DNA of 64,000 nucleotides from Dendrophyllia cribrosa. Its lineage: Eukaryota > Cnidaria > Anthozoa > Scleractinia > Dendrophylliidae. A program made the position numbers and the translations under genes. This document shows, piece by piece, positions 36,301-49,400 of this stretch; positions within the stretch are counted from its first letter, which is position 1, and every line of letters starts with the position of its first letter. The notes beneath the pieces are model-generated. The model was given only the letters and a program-made list of their open reading frames with translations, did no database searches and had not been told where the DNA came from. The stretch is from the NCBI GenBank assembly GCA_024195265.1, contig JAJLRJ010000004.1, positions 27,664,434 to 27,728,433 of the forward strand, in the 5' to 3' direction.

Positions 36301-39300
36301 GAGTATTTTTCAAAAGGAGAATTACCATAATTTAGAAGCAATGAGCATGCGCGGTTGAGCAAAATGAGCGCGCGCACATTTTGGAGGATGGAATATTTTT
36401 TTATCAAAGGCCTGCAAGCTCGTTAGAAAATACGACTGTCTTTTTCTCTCTAACGAGCACGGTGACCTATATTTTTTATTGCATCATTTTGATGTTAAAT
36501 TAATGCTATTTAAGTTAAAAAAGTTAAAAAAAAATTCCTCGACAGGAAAAAAAGATATCGCTAAAAACGTTCTCAAATCAGCTACTCGTGGGAGCAAATT
36601 GATGACCTTGAAAACATGGACGCGAGGAATGTTTTGAGTCCGTGTCATTTGAAGATGTGTGACTTTTTTATAACTTTGATTTCAAAGTGTTCCCATATGG
36701 TGGAGACTTTAACCTATCAAGTTTTTTTGAAGAATTGTAAACTTTGCTTTCACGGGTTACCGGGAAAAGAAACATGAACCGATCAAATAATGACGTGCGT
36801 GATCGGTATTGCTATAGGCATAAATGGGGCAACATTGGTCCATCATATCTCTTTACCGAGCACGGTGACCTATCTTTCTTATTGAATTTTTCGAAACAAC
36901 TTATGGTAGGGAGCTGTTAGGGAAAATTTAAAAAAAATCGTTCGACAACTTTTATTTCTGAGGAATCACCTTAAAAACCACCAGTTTCCTTGAACAGGCA
37001 CACGAGGGGCTTATTTCAAATTTAGTAATTTTGCTTTTTCAACATCAATAAACTGGCTTGATGCTGGACGTGTTATTGCTCTTAGCAGTAAATTGGGGTA
37101 AATTCAACCTTCTCCGTTTCCTCATGCACTATTTCTAACTTCTTTACGTTGGTAAGGATTTTCACGACCCCGAGAGGCGCTTATTCGACGTGAAGTGATC
37201 GTCAACTAACACGCTAAAATAAAAAGTGCAAACAAAGAGACACCTAAGAGAAATATCACCAAGAAAAATAGGCTCCCTTTGATAATGTGTCTAATGCATG
37301 CTTCTAAATTTTTGGATGTACAGATAATTCAACCTTTCTTCATCGTTACAGCTTTCATTGATTTAATTTTTGTTGTTGTAGCTTCTGGAGATACAAAAAC
37401 GGGTTATTTTCTACCCAAGAACTGTTTAAAAGAGATCTACAACCCTGGCCAATACTTCTTGGGACACTCACTGAAATTACACGCAAAAATACGCTTCCCT
37501 AATATATTTTTATCCTACTATTCAGTATGCTTCTGAATGTCGTTATCACATGCTATTTCAGTCCTCCCCCCTCCCCACAGCAATGTTGATTGCCGTGAAA
37601 ACAATTTGTTACCCGTGAGGTCAACATTGCACTGGGGAGGGGGGAGGGGGGAGGGGGGAGGGGGAGGGGGGAGGGGGGAGGGGGGAGGGGGGGGGAGGGG
37701 GGGAGGGGGGAGGGGGAATGCTTAAAATTGCAGAGTTATTTCGGAAGTGTCCCAAGAGTATTGGCCAGGGTTGTAGCTCCCATGGCCGCAGTGTGCGGCT
37801 ACAGATAAGCTGCTAACACTAAATAATGCCCTTACAGTCAACTCTCTCTAAGACGGACACCGTCTGGACCGGCCCCAACTGTCCGTCTTAGAGAGGTGTC
37901 CGGCTTATACAGAGTCGAGGTAACGTGACACCAGCAATTCAGGGTCTATTTAAAGTCGTTTACTTAAGCAAAACCTACAAACTGGAACAATGACAAGTGT
38001 GACAATAACATGAAAAGTGGACTCGTTTGTTCATATTCAGCACCTACATTCCCATTTTAATTTATTTTTCATTAAAAACTGAAGCACTTCTCAAGTGTCC
38101 CTTAAGACGGTTTCAAAAAAGTGTCTGTTGTCCGTCTTATAGAGAGTTTAGTTACAGTAAAATGAATGAAAAACGGCAGGGACCAATGCCAGGTGTCCTT
38201 AATTCTTATAGAAGTATCCGTCTTATAGAGGAATCCGTTAAGAGAGAGTTGACTGCCGGTTATTTCCTTGTTAACAAAACAGGTTATAGTACACACTGAT
38301 AAGTAACCTTATCTCCAGTGTTCTTGAGCTTGAGTTTCAAGGCTTCAATCTTGGCTTCTTGTTCTTTAACTGTGTATTGTAGCTGTCCATCTCGCTCACG
38401 TAACAGCTCGACCTGCCTCTCCAATTCTTGCACTGTTTGATGTTGAATTCCCCTAAGAAAATACATGCAAAGTAGCAAGTTATATCAACGGCTAATTAAA
38501 AAAAATGAAGCGCTCGGTGGGAAATGATTGCAGCAGTAACGAAGCCGGAGAATAAATTACTGCAGACACAACAACTAATAAGCCAATAAGAACCCAAACG
38601 AATTGAAAAGTCGCGAAATTTAAAAATTGGTACGCGAGGCGTACTCGTGTGGGCTTCCGCCATATAATTTAGCATAACAACACGGAAATGCACGTGTTGA
38701 ATTATCGGGGTTGAAATGAGCCACAAAAAAGCAGTTATAGAAGACGGCATCATCCGATTAGGTAACTTGGCGAATGCAAAACCACAGCAAACACAAAACT
38801 GTTTCTAACGTGATCAAAAGCTATCTTTCTCACATGAAAAAGCACTCCAAAAGGAGTAATAGTTTAATTAATACTTTCAAAGAAAACATATAAATTGAAT
38901 TGTTTTAAAATGGTTTACGATTGTGTTATCTTTTATAGCCTGTTCAAGGCTGTCAGACAGTGGGACAGCAAAACACCCTCCCAGTCACTCAGTTACCCAG
39001 CGTTTTGATTACTTTCTTCGTTTTACTCCTCTCCACTAACTTACAGCCTGGAACAGCTTTCTCTTTTTAGGACATTAACACAATTTAACCTTTTTCCGAG
39101 TTTTTTTTTTCGTTTAGTTCATAGGGGCCGTTGTTAGTTAAGATTTCATAAACAGTTTATGACACTTTACCAACTTTTTTTTTCTCGCTAGATTATTAAA
39201 TGTTAGAAATTAAAACTGTTCTATTTACCTTAGCATCTCCTCGATTTCTATAACTTCACAAGCAAGTCTGACAAGGTTTAGGTACATTGGTTAGCAAAAC

Positions 39301-42300
39301 AAAATGTGAGTGAAATAAGTTGTTAGAACAATAAAGGTTCTGCAGTTATGCTCGTTTTATAGTTTAAGTTTGTTTACGATTTAATTAATAAGATTATTTT
39401 TAAAGATTAGATGGTAAGTTTGGCATTTAAAGTTTAAATATTTTGAAATTAAGTTAAGATATCTTGAAGATAGTTTTAAAGTTTAAATATCACTTACTTC
39501 AAAGAGCAGTTCAACGTTTTATGCATTTTGTCAAGTATTATTTTAATGAAATTTAGACACATAGCATGGGTAACTGAAGTGTCATAAGTTATTACATTTG
39601 TGTACATCATGCAGTTTGGAGTTTTGACAAATGCGTACAAGTGGTTTGTTGGAAAGTTACTTATTTAACCTGTGAGGTCACAATAGTACACTAAGTTACA
39701 GGAAATCAGAGAATTACCTTTGTGGTAAATGTTAGTGCTGACAACAACCCATAAATTTCCTACTGAGCGTAAGCCCCAGCAAGGAAATGGCGACCACACG
39801 AGGCAAAGGAAACATATATATGAACCCACGACCCCCGGATTAGATCTTCCGTACACTAACTTTAATAGTTGATACGCACGTCAAGCCACTGCCTGTCATC
39901 GTCATCATCATGATCAAAACAACCATAGTATTTTATTGAAGTGTACTTTTAAAACCACACTGTTGCTTTATTCATTCTAACTTCAATTCATGTAAAGTGG
40001 AAGATGTACCCCTTTTGATCTTCCCCTTAATGTTACAGGAGCGTTTTGTTTGTGGGCGAGGGTACTTTATCATAATTTATGCAGAATTGTTTTTTTTTAA
40101 TCATAAATGGTCTCTTGGTATTTCCTTAGAGTATTAGTGTATGTTGGTGTACGACAATAACGTTCAAGTGAAGTGTCCCCTTTCACCTTCCATTTAAGTT
40201 TTAACACTCTGAAAACAAACGAGACGAATGCCAGTTAAGAGCAAATTACTGAACCTGGGGTGTAGTATAGGCAATTTCACTCAGTCTCTCACTCAGACTC
40301 AGTACTTAATCGCATAGTTTGATGTAATATAATTTACTAGTGAATCAACAAAATACAGAAATATGCCACAACAGTGTGAATCAACTAAACTCACTTGTTT
40401 ACTTCCTCCTCTTGTAGGTGAACTCTAAGCGTGTTATTTTCTTCACACGTAAGTTTCATTTCAGCCAGTTGCTCATTAGCATTCTTTAATTCCATCTGTG
40501 TGAGGTCCAGTTGTTCACTTACTCCTTCAAACTCCTTTCTTAACCCTGCCAACTAATTCAACAAAAGAAACGTTAAGCAGAGGACCTGAGTCTCACTTGT
40601 ATTCGCGCGTCTTAATTTTCACGTTTTTTGGGATGTACGAAAGAAGCGCGTGAAGAAGAGAAAATGTAAAGCCTTCACACCATTTTTCTCTGAAATTGTG
40701 ATAACAAGTCTCACGAAATACGGGTATGTGATTTGCGTAAATTACTGACAATAAAGTAGGTCATGGCCGAGGGAGAGAGCAGTCAGGACAGACCGGTCCA
40801 CTTACAAATAAAAAGGCTGTAATTGTTTAAAGGAGTCCTGCTTGAAATCTTTTTCTGCTGTTTGGTATGCTTCATTTCTCCTGAGTCAAAGCATGGATTT
40901 AAAATTACTTTTCCAAACAGTTAGTGGCTGGTAATAAAGCGGTTGGCAGTGGAAAGTAATTTCGCGAATGGTTTGGTTTTGCATTGCTACGCTTTTTGAT
41001 TGGCTTTAATCAGAAGTAAAACCAAAACCAACTGTGACTCGCTCTCGCTCGTTTTCCCGCGCTTGGCGCCAGTTGCATGTATTTGTTTTGAGTTCTGATT
41101 GGTTTAGTTGATTACCTGCGTATGTTGTGATTGGTCAGAGTAACAACTTTCGTTTTGATATAACGACTGTGCGCGCTAATGATGCAAGACATTATGCGCA
41201 GCAGTAGTGATATATGCGAAATGCAATACTAAGGGATCACCTTAAATAAAACCTACAGTAAGTAAGCATAAAGAAGCAAATTAAATTTGACTAAAATTTA
41301 GCGATGTTACATGACAATGGTAACATTGCGGTTAAACCATATAACAAAAACAGCATGTTAAACTTAATTTCGAAACCCTTTATTGGGGTCTTTATTTATA
41401 CCTTGGCTTCAGCCTCCTCTGCTTGCTGTTGTGCGGTGTCCTTAGCCACCATAATTGCCGTATACTCCGCCTGCCTTCTGTGCAGTGTACTCTCTGTCTG
41501 ACGCAGTTGTTGTGTTTTCTATGGGAAATATCAGTACAAAAGAATATTGGATTTATTAAACCTTTCAGGCATCCCAACTTTCTTTTTGTAATCGATCAAT
41601 CTATTGAACAGGTTAGTAAACAACACCACAGGAAAGACATGCTTTTAAATACATTTCACTTGCATGGTCAGATCTTACAATGCGGTTAATAGACTTAATT
41701 TAGAAACCTTGCTTGAACAGCATAATAAGCAGCACCATAAAAAGTACTGCTCATTTGTTTTCGTTGAATCGTCGTACTTAAAGTTTTATGAAAAGATTCT
41801 AAATTTTATCACGTTGTGCAACATAATAATATTTTTTTTTCTTGAGAGTCCACTCTTTGAATTTTGTAAAGAGAATTCCAATACCAATCAAGCTACCTTA
41901 TCCAATTCAATTTCCAGATGTCTCTTTGTTGTCTCCAGCATGGATCCTTTCTCAGACAAATCCTTTATTTGTTCCCAGGCTCTACTCAACTCGGACTCAA
42001 GCTGCGCTGTCCTGTTCTCCAGGCTACCACGCATTTTGCTCTCAAACTCCAAAGCCGTGGAAGCCTTGGTTCCAGTGTGACTGGCACTTGAGAGCTCTGC
42101 GCGAAGGGCAATTAGTTCCTGTATAACAAATATGAAAGGAACATAACTCATTTAGCAAATTGATGCGATAACATTCTTGCACCTATGACTGTCAGTTAAA
42201 ACTGCAATTTTGCAGGTTAGAATGAGTGACATCAGACCAACCAAATAAGGAAACTACCCTCACAATCATGGGGCCTAGTTACCTACCGATAATTACTCAA

Positions 42301-43368
42301 CACTAGACTTTTAGCATTAAGTGACTATCAGCATTACTCCTTCCCTTCCAAATGGACTGTTAATTGATTGAAGGGCTACCCCGGCCCAGTAAAAATTATG
42401 TTAAGTTCCCCTACGAGTCATTTTACACCGTGCAGTACACTTACCAAGAGACTTGCATACCATTGGCTTACCATTTACAAGATACACATTAGATTGAAAC
42501 AAAACAATTTATGTCATAGATACGTTATGAGCATGTTGCTTGTAAAAAAGTTATGGGGGGACAGAAACCATTTCAATTAATAAAAGCGTCTTGTCTAGAA
42601 ACACAACACGATGAATTGGGCCAGGCTTTCATTGTATATGTTGTGGTTCAAAAATTTCTAACCAGTTTAAAAAATTTTGTACTGGATGAAATATTCTGTA
42701 CTGGTTTAAAAAAAATGGTACTAGTACAAACATACATTGTACCATGAGCAAAATTGACCTACAACACATTTCAGTTGTAATAACGAAAAAATAAAGCAAG
42801 AATGAAAATACCTCATCCCTTTCTCTCAAGAGCGCGCTTAAATCTTTGCTTTCTCTCATGGCTTGCTCCATCTGACTCGCCAGGGAGTGGCGCTCCGCAG
42901 AGGATTTCTCTCTTTCACGTTCTATCTCATTACGCATGTCAACAATCAACCTTTCATACTTGCCCTGTAAAGGAACAAATTAAATCATTTATACTGTGAT
43001 ATAAAATATGTGTGGCTGGTAGGATTTATTTTGTTTGTGCAAAGAGTGCTAAAAGCTGCTTCTGGTATATTTCCTTATACCATTTGACAACACTTATTCA
43101 AGTTTTGAAACTTAAAGTAGGTTCTTGTGGTGCTTAAAAAAATGCGCAATAAATAGTAAGTGGCAGTTTTCTCCTTACAAACACAAAAAAATTACAAAAT
43201 AACGCACGATATAGGCAGGCATCCGTAGACACTGCAACTTCTGACTTTCGTTGTTGTCTATTCTTTGACCTTTCTGTCATGAGAGACAGTGCTTGGGATG
43301 TAAAAAGTGCTAAAAATCCCACCAGAATTTCTTTAATTTTACAGTCAATTGCGATGCACAAGCTCCCC

Positions 43369-43428
<60 letters not shown>

Positions 43429-46400
43429 ACTCCCAATACTAGCCTCAGTAAGTGGATATAAAACAATAACAACAAGGTTCACTGCTGTCTCACCTGACTG
43501 TCCAATGAAGCATTATGCTGCCTAAGAAGCTGTGCAGACAAAACCTTTACTTCCTCTCGTAGCTGATCTACTTCTTGTTTGGCAGAGCTGCTGCTTTCTT
43601 GTGTAAATTCATATCTTGTGCTCAACTCTGCACACACAAAATACAAATCGATGTCCAGTGATAAATTGAAACTGTGACATTAACTCTTTCACTCCCAGAG
43701 TCAATTATGGAGACATGTGGTGAAGTTCTATCTTTTGAGTCTGTGGACGAAATCCTATGGTGTGACCATTCAAATGAAACCTCTTCAGCAGTACTTTTGC
43801 ATGGTACCATTTGTTCTAACTTTTGAGTCTGTTGATAAAATCCCATGGTGTGACCATTCAAATGAAACCTCTTCAGCAGTACTTTTGCATGGTACCATTT
43901 GTTTTTCAATATTCTACAAAATGAAATTTGGGATTTTTCTTGGATAATTTTTGATTTTTGGCACTCTTGGGAGTTGACGGGTTAAGCAACTAGGAATAAT
44001 ATGCTCCTACGATGGGAAGCTATTCCTGACCAGGGTATCCCTATTATTTTAACAAAGTTTCCCTGTTGGTTCGCTGGTACCAATTTATACCCCTACACAG
44101 AAAGACAATGTGCAGCAAATTTTTTCACATGATAGCAGTTCTCATTAATTATTGAGTATCAAAAATAATATTTTGCCATCGCTTTGGCTTGTATTGCTAC
44201 GCTTTGTAATTGGTAAAAAAAAAATACGGGAAAATACTAAGTGCTAAGAGAGTACTGTCTATAGCCCAGCCTGGCTAGTGGATTGTCCTTTTGGGCTAGC
44301 AGCTACCCAACAGACAAGTGCTGTATGTTAATTGTAACATGCATGCCCTTGTGGCAGAATGAAAGGCTTATTACAAATTCCTTTGCACTCAGGCATTTTG
44401 TATTTAAAACTTACCCAGACTCCTGCTTTGCTCTTTTTGCAGTTGATCTTCAAGCTCAGCACACTTCTCATCCAACTTCTCCAGCTAGGAAAGAATAAAA
44501 AAAACAAAAGTGGAGTCCTGCAGGCATGACAATATTTTTTTATTTTTTATTTTTTTTTAAATTTAATTATTTGCACACATAAAAATACAAAATAGGCATG
44601 ACAATCAACATCTAGCAAAACAGTGAATTTTGATTGTACTGATATTAGTACACTCTTGAAAACCACTTCAGCTTGCAGACTAAAATATACACTAATTCTG
44701 CTCCAGTGAAAACTTTCCAAGTAAAATAACTATGCATATAGTTATGTAATAAAATTGTAGTCAGAAGTATTTTAATCAAACTGCACCTTGACTGTGTAAT
44801 TTAATTGCACTGTAAAGGTGACAAGGGAGTGGCCTTTTAAGTACTAAACTTAAAATTATTCACAATACAACAATACAACAATATTAAGCTTCTAACAGTT
44901 CAAATATGATATCTAATCAGTAATAACAAAATTTTAAGATGCTGAATAAAAGTACTTTTTACTCATGCGCGTAGCGGCATGAGTTATAAAATGGGCTCTG
45001 TTTTTCTTATTTTTCTTATTTTTATTCTTTTTTTTTGTGTCACGATTTTGCATGCAAATTTATGCACGCATATTTTAAATTGTGCACTTCCGGTTCATAG
45101 ACTTTCTGTTTAGTGACTTCCGGCTACTCCCACTTCCGGTAAAACAGCGTTACTGAAGTGTCACGACAGCATCTCCTACAACCCTACTTACATTACTAAT
45201 GTTCACGTTTGGTATATATAAGACTTAGAAGAATCACTGGCTTCATTGTGGTACAACCTTCATTTACAAAACATTCAATAGTAAACAACGTGGTTTGCAG
45301 GAACGATGACTGAATGAAAGGAGTAACTCTTCTCCATGTCGGACATCTTCTTATCATGTTTAAAATATATCATAAAACTTTCTTACGCATGCGCATGAGT
45401 ATAGGCTGCTTGCAGCCTCTTGTTAATTAATATTCTGGCCTAAGTTACGTTTTTGGGACACAAGATGGCCACTAGACACATGAAGAAATTATACAATATG
45501 CAGCACTTGTCCACCTCCAGAAAATGCCTGGATTGCAATTTAATCACTTTTCAAACAAGGAGATGGATCCAGCATGTATTTCTCAAAGCTGCCAAACACA
45601 TTTTGGGTTTGAACAGTGTCTGTGGAATTACTTTCTATCAAGTGCTGCAGAAGGCCAACTTGTTTTGTCGACTTATTAAGGCATTTATTTCCAAGTTTTC
45701 AAAAATCAACAAAAACTGAATCTTTGCCATAAACATTCTGTGCAAAGGCCTTTAGACTCCAAAATAGTTATTTTGGGGCCTCAAAAGTTTTTGGGACTTT
45801 TGAGAAATGCACGCCTGATCAGGGGTGTAGCTACCTGTATGCACGTATGCATGTGCGCATCTGAAAAAGTAAAAAAAAGAGAAAGATTTGGGACTTAAGG
45901 GTGGGGTGAGGAGGTAGCGGAAGTGTTTGAAAATTGATTGTGCATACCTCTGAAAAAGTCCTGGCTAATCCCCTGCTGATAATTACCCCCCTTGGTCACA
46001 TTTGCCACTCTGCCCAATCTTCCAAATTATCTCAGTAACTCTACTTTGAATCACAACCCAAGATTGCTGCTAAATATTTTGCAATCATTTATTAAAATTT
46101 CCTTTTAAATTATATAAAACTACCTTAATGTTTAAATCACTGATCTGTCTTTCCTGTGTGGATACAACAGCATGGAGAGATGTCTTTTCATTATCTAAGG
46201 ACTGCAACTGAAGGGTAAGCTCTTCACTCTTCTTTGACTAAAATATGAAAATCAGATTTAAACAGAATAATGTGTTGTTCCAAAAAATATTTATGGCCCC
46301 ATCCCCCATAGACAGTTTTTTAGTTTAAACTCCTACCCCTCTGCAAATTCCAGTTTAGCTTCAGTGATGCGCACCAGGACTTCTTAAAAGTACCAGAGTC

Positions 46401-49400
46401 TTGTATTGTGCACAATTGCCTATGATATAATGTTACCCCTACAGGATACCAATAACAAGCATTTTCATAATTTTTGTTGGCATCTTCTTGGTCCAAGCAT
46501 TAGAGTACAATCTGCTGTTCCAGGAAACATCCATACTCCTCCATGCAATGGAAGGTCTTTGCAAATTCTAAGGGGGGAGGGGGATCTCAAAAGCCAAAAT
46601 TCTTAAGTTAAGTATGAGACCAAACTGGAGAGGAGAGGGGAGGGGTAAAACCAGAAAATCTTCTGTGGGGAGGCATGGATATTTTCTGAAACAATACTGT
46701 TACAGCCAGAATTTCTTCCAGTCGCTAGTAGAACTTAGTCCTGCATGTGGCATAGATAATTATCACAGGCGTAGTGTCAAAATCGTTTAGTTCGCACATT
46801 TCATCATTGTGGTTCACCAGTGTGTAGCCAGGATCTTCCATGTCTGGTACATAATATCGCGTTTCTTTCGAGGTTTTCTTTCTTCACGTATTGTAACCAC
46901 AAATTTGTATTTTTATGTTCTAGAAACCACTAGTATGAAAAATGATAAAGTTTATGATGTTGTAATTTCGTGATATACACGATACCGCCAAGTTTCTACT
47001 GGTGCATTCATTACAAATACAATAACGCAAATCTCTGCCTTACACAGAAGGTAGAACAGGATGTACAACTAAGCGCATTTTGGAACTGAACACGCTAAGA
47101 GTTACCAAGCACATAATTTATTTATAATCTCTATAACATTTGATGGTATGAAAGAGTACAGTACCTTGTCCTTTTCTTTATTGATATAGGAAGCAAGCTC
47201 CCTGGCCAGATTCTCCTTTTCTCTCTCTAGTGTGGCTGTCTGTTCCATGGTTTCCTTCTCTCTGTTCATACTAGCTGAAAGTGATGCTTCAAGATCCTAT
47301 CATGACAACATCAAAAAGTTTACTTGACTATAGACATTATTAAAAATAATAATATTAACCTATAATATGCGTTTTAATGCATATCTACCTTAAAATAACA
47401 AAATTTAGTCTAAATTGAGTGTGTGTTCGTTGATGGCCTTGTGGGCTTGCACCAGGATTTAACTCTGAAGGCCCCGGATTCAATTCATGCTCAGCACCCT
47501 TTTTTTTAACTGGACATTATGAAAGTGGTTTTAAAAAATCCTTATGTTTAACCCATTCGCTCCTACACTGGCCAAAACCGGCCGTACAATACTCCACTGC
47601 TTTAAAAAATTGCAACTTTCTCAATCGCGCGAACATTGCCCTAACTAGCAGTTCTGAGCATTGACTAGAAAGTCCCTCAAATTGAGATACCCAATAAACA
47701 CAAAAAAGTCAGCGATTTTTGCAGAATATCAGCGTTTGAATTTGGACAATAACAAAAATGACCGTTTTTAACGTCATAGAAAAACAACAAAAATCACGTT
47801 TTTGCCTTTAGTTTTTTTTATTCAAATCATCATGGCAAACCCAAAAGTCAACATTCACAGCAAAATTCAGTCCTAGTCCTAGCTTAGCAGTGATTTTTTT
47901 TGCTCTTATTCGTTGCTCGGGCCGAGCTTTAGCCTCTCGTTCTAATGCATACTGACCTTGACTCGATTTTCAATATCACCACCGCACTGCATGCTGGGAA
48001 AAAGCCAAAAATTTTGACAGCGCTTGATTCTTTCCACACACATTTCATATTTATACTAAGTCCACAGCCACTCCGACCCACCGCCGAAATTTCGCGCTTG
48101 TTGTATTCTCCTGGGGTCGCAACTTCCAAAATATGCCGCGGTAGGTCGAGAAATTCATGCAGAGTCGAGTCCCAAAGCCACTTCGTTTCCAGGCGGCCAT
48201 TTTTCCAGTTCAACGAGCAACAAGCCAAATTCGTAAACGAAGTACAACACCTAACTCGCTTCATTGAGAAGTGGACTCTGAACTACCTCCAAGCTTAATG
48301 ATGCTCATCAGGCAGCTACTAAAGATGAAAAATGGCTGTGAACTTACCAAAAATCGTAGATAATTCATATTGGACCCTTTATTGCAAATCAACCAAGCAA
48401 AATGAGATCGTCACAATGACGTTTCCAGTAAACTCGAGCCTTCAGTGTTTTAGAACAGCAGCACTTTCAATGGTAACTTTAAATATGGAGTCACGAAATC
48501 CTATGGGGCGTGTGAATGCAGAAAATCGCTCAAAAACATAAAAATTCTCAGGAGTGAATGGGTTAATTAAAAAAAACAAAATATTGAACCGTGCCAGTGC
48601 GAAAACATAAGCTTACCGCAATATTGTGTTACATGTTAGCATTTCTTATTCACAGGTTGAGTCTAATAGGCACCTTTGATTTTTTATGCATGCGTTATTT
48701 CTCGAAAACGAAGGAAAAAACAACAGAAAAAAATTCTGAACAATGTTTTGCAACTAATTTATAGTTCACATGTCAAAAATGGAAAAATCTGAGCGAAAAA
48801 AAAAAATAAAAAAAAGGCCTTAAATTCAACATAGGTCAGTTATGCTCTCAGCCCTTCAATTGAAAGCTATTGAGCAATAGAATGAGTTAGCTAGTACTTG
48901 TCTAGGTCTAACCACCTACATCAGACATTCACTCATCAAACCTCTGAAGCTAGAACTATAACTACATGTACGGACCAAGGTTAATGTCAACTCAGTATTT
49001 ATTCAAACTTATTGTCTTTGGTCTGATAAAAAGCTTACACCCCCTCAGAAGTACGAGGAAAAAGTTCATCTTACATGTAGGTCTCAAAGATATTACTGAT
49101 ACAAAAGAAAACAAGGATTTCAGCCCAAAAAGTTGGATGGAAGTCAAACAAGCACAAAATAAAAAGCACTACAGCAACGGTTGCAGTTGTATCTCTGCAG
49201 TATGTTCAACAGTGAAAAGGGTTTAACAAATTCCTGTTTCACTAAGCTGACTAACACCCAAAACAAACAAGTACCTTAGTTTATATCTTTCATTTTTGCA
49301 TCCTCTCCCAACAATTTCAGTGTAAAACAGTTAACACAAACCCCAAAATTATTTTATACATGTAGCTCAGTGGGGGTTATCAGTAGTGATAATGAGGTGT

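Larger units (their letters stand above)
29230..36970 (+). mobile_element. Kolobok-type DNA transposon, 7.7 kb, TTAA-flanked
   Basis: Left end ggtgattcctcag and right end ctgaggaatcacc are a perfect 13-bp terminal inverted repeat. Each is bordered by TTAA (29226-29229 and 36971-36974), the target duplication expected of Kolobok elements. It carries an intron-containing transposase gene on the plus strand (29308-34155) and possibly a minus-strand exon near its right end (36104-36328). A subterminal motif (gagcacggtgacctat) occurs twice near the right end (about 36456 and 36858). A second MITE (34394-34581) and an R2 fragment (32231-32305) lie inside. The element sits in the 9.1-kb intron of the minus-strand coiled-coil gene, with its left end about 60 bp from that intron's 3' splice site. 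Confidence 0.85.

Noticed and set aside
37537..37725. Glycine-rich small protein
   Set aside because: The glycine run is a translation of the G-rich microsatellite inside a MITE.
47929..48298. Open frames of 111 and 117 codons on opposite strands
   Set aside because: They overlap each other inside a non-autonomous piggyBac-like element and show no transposase motif.
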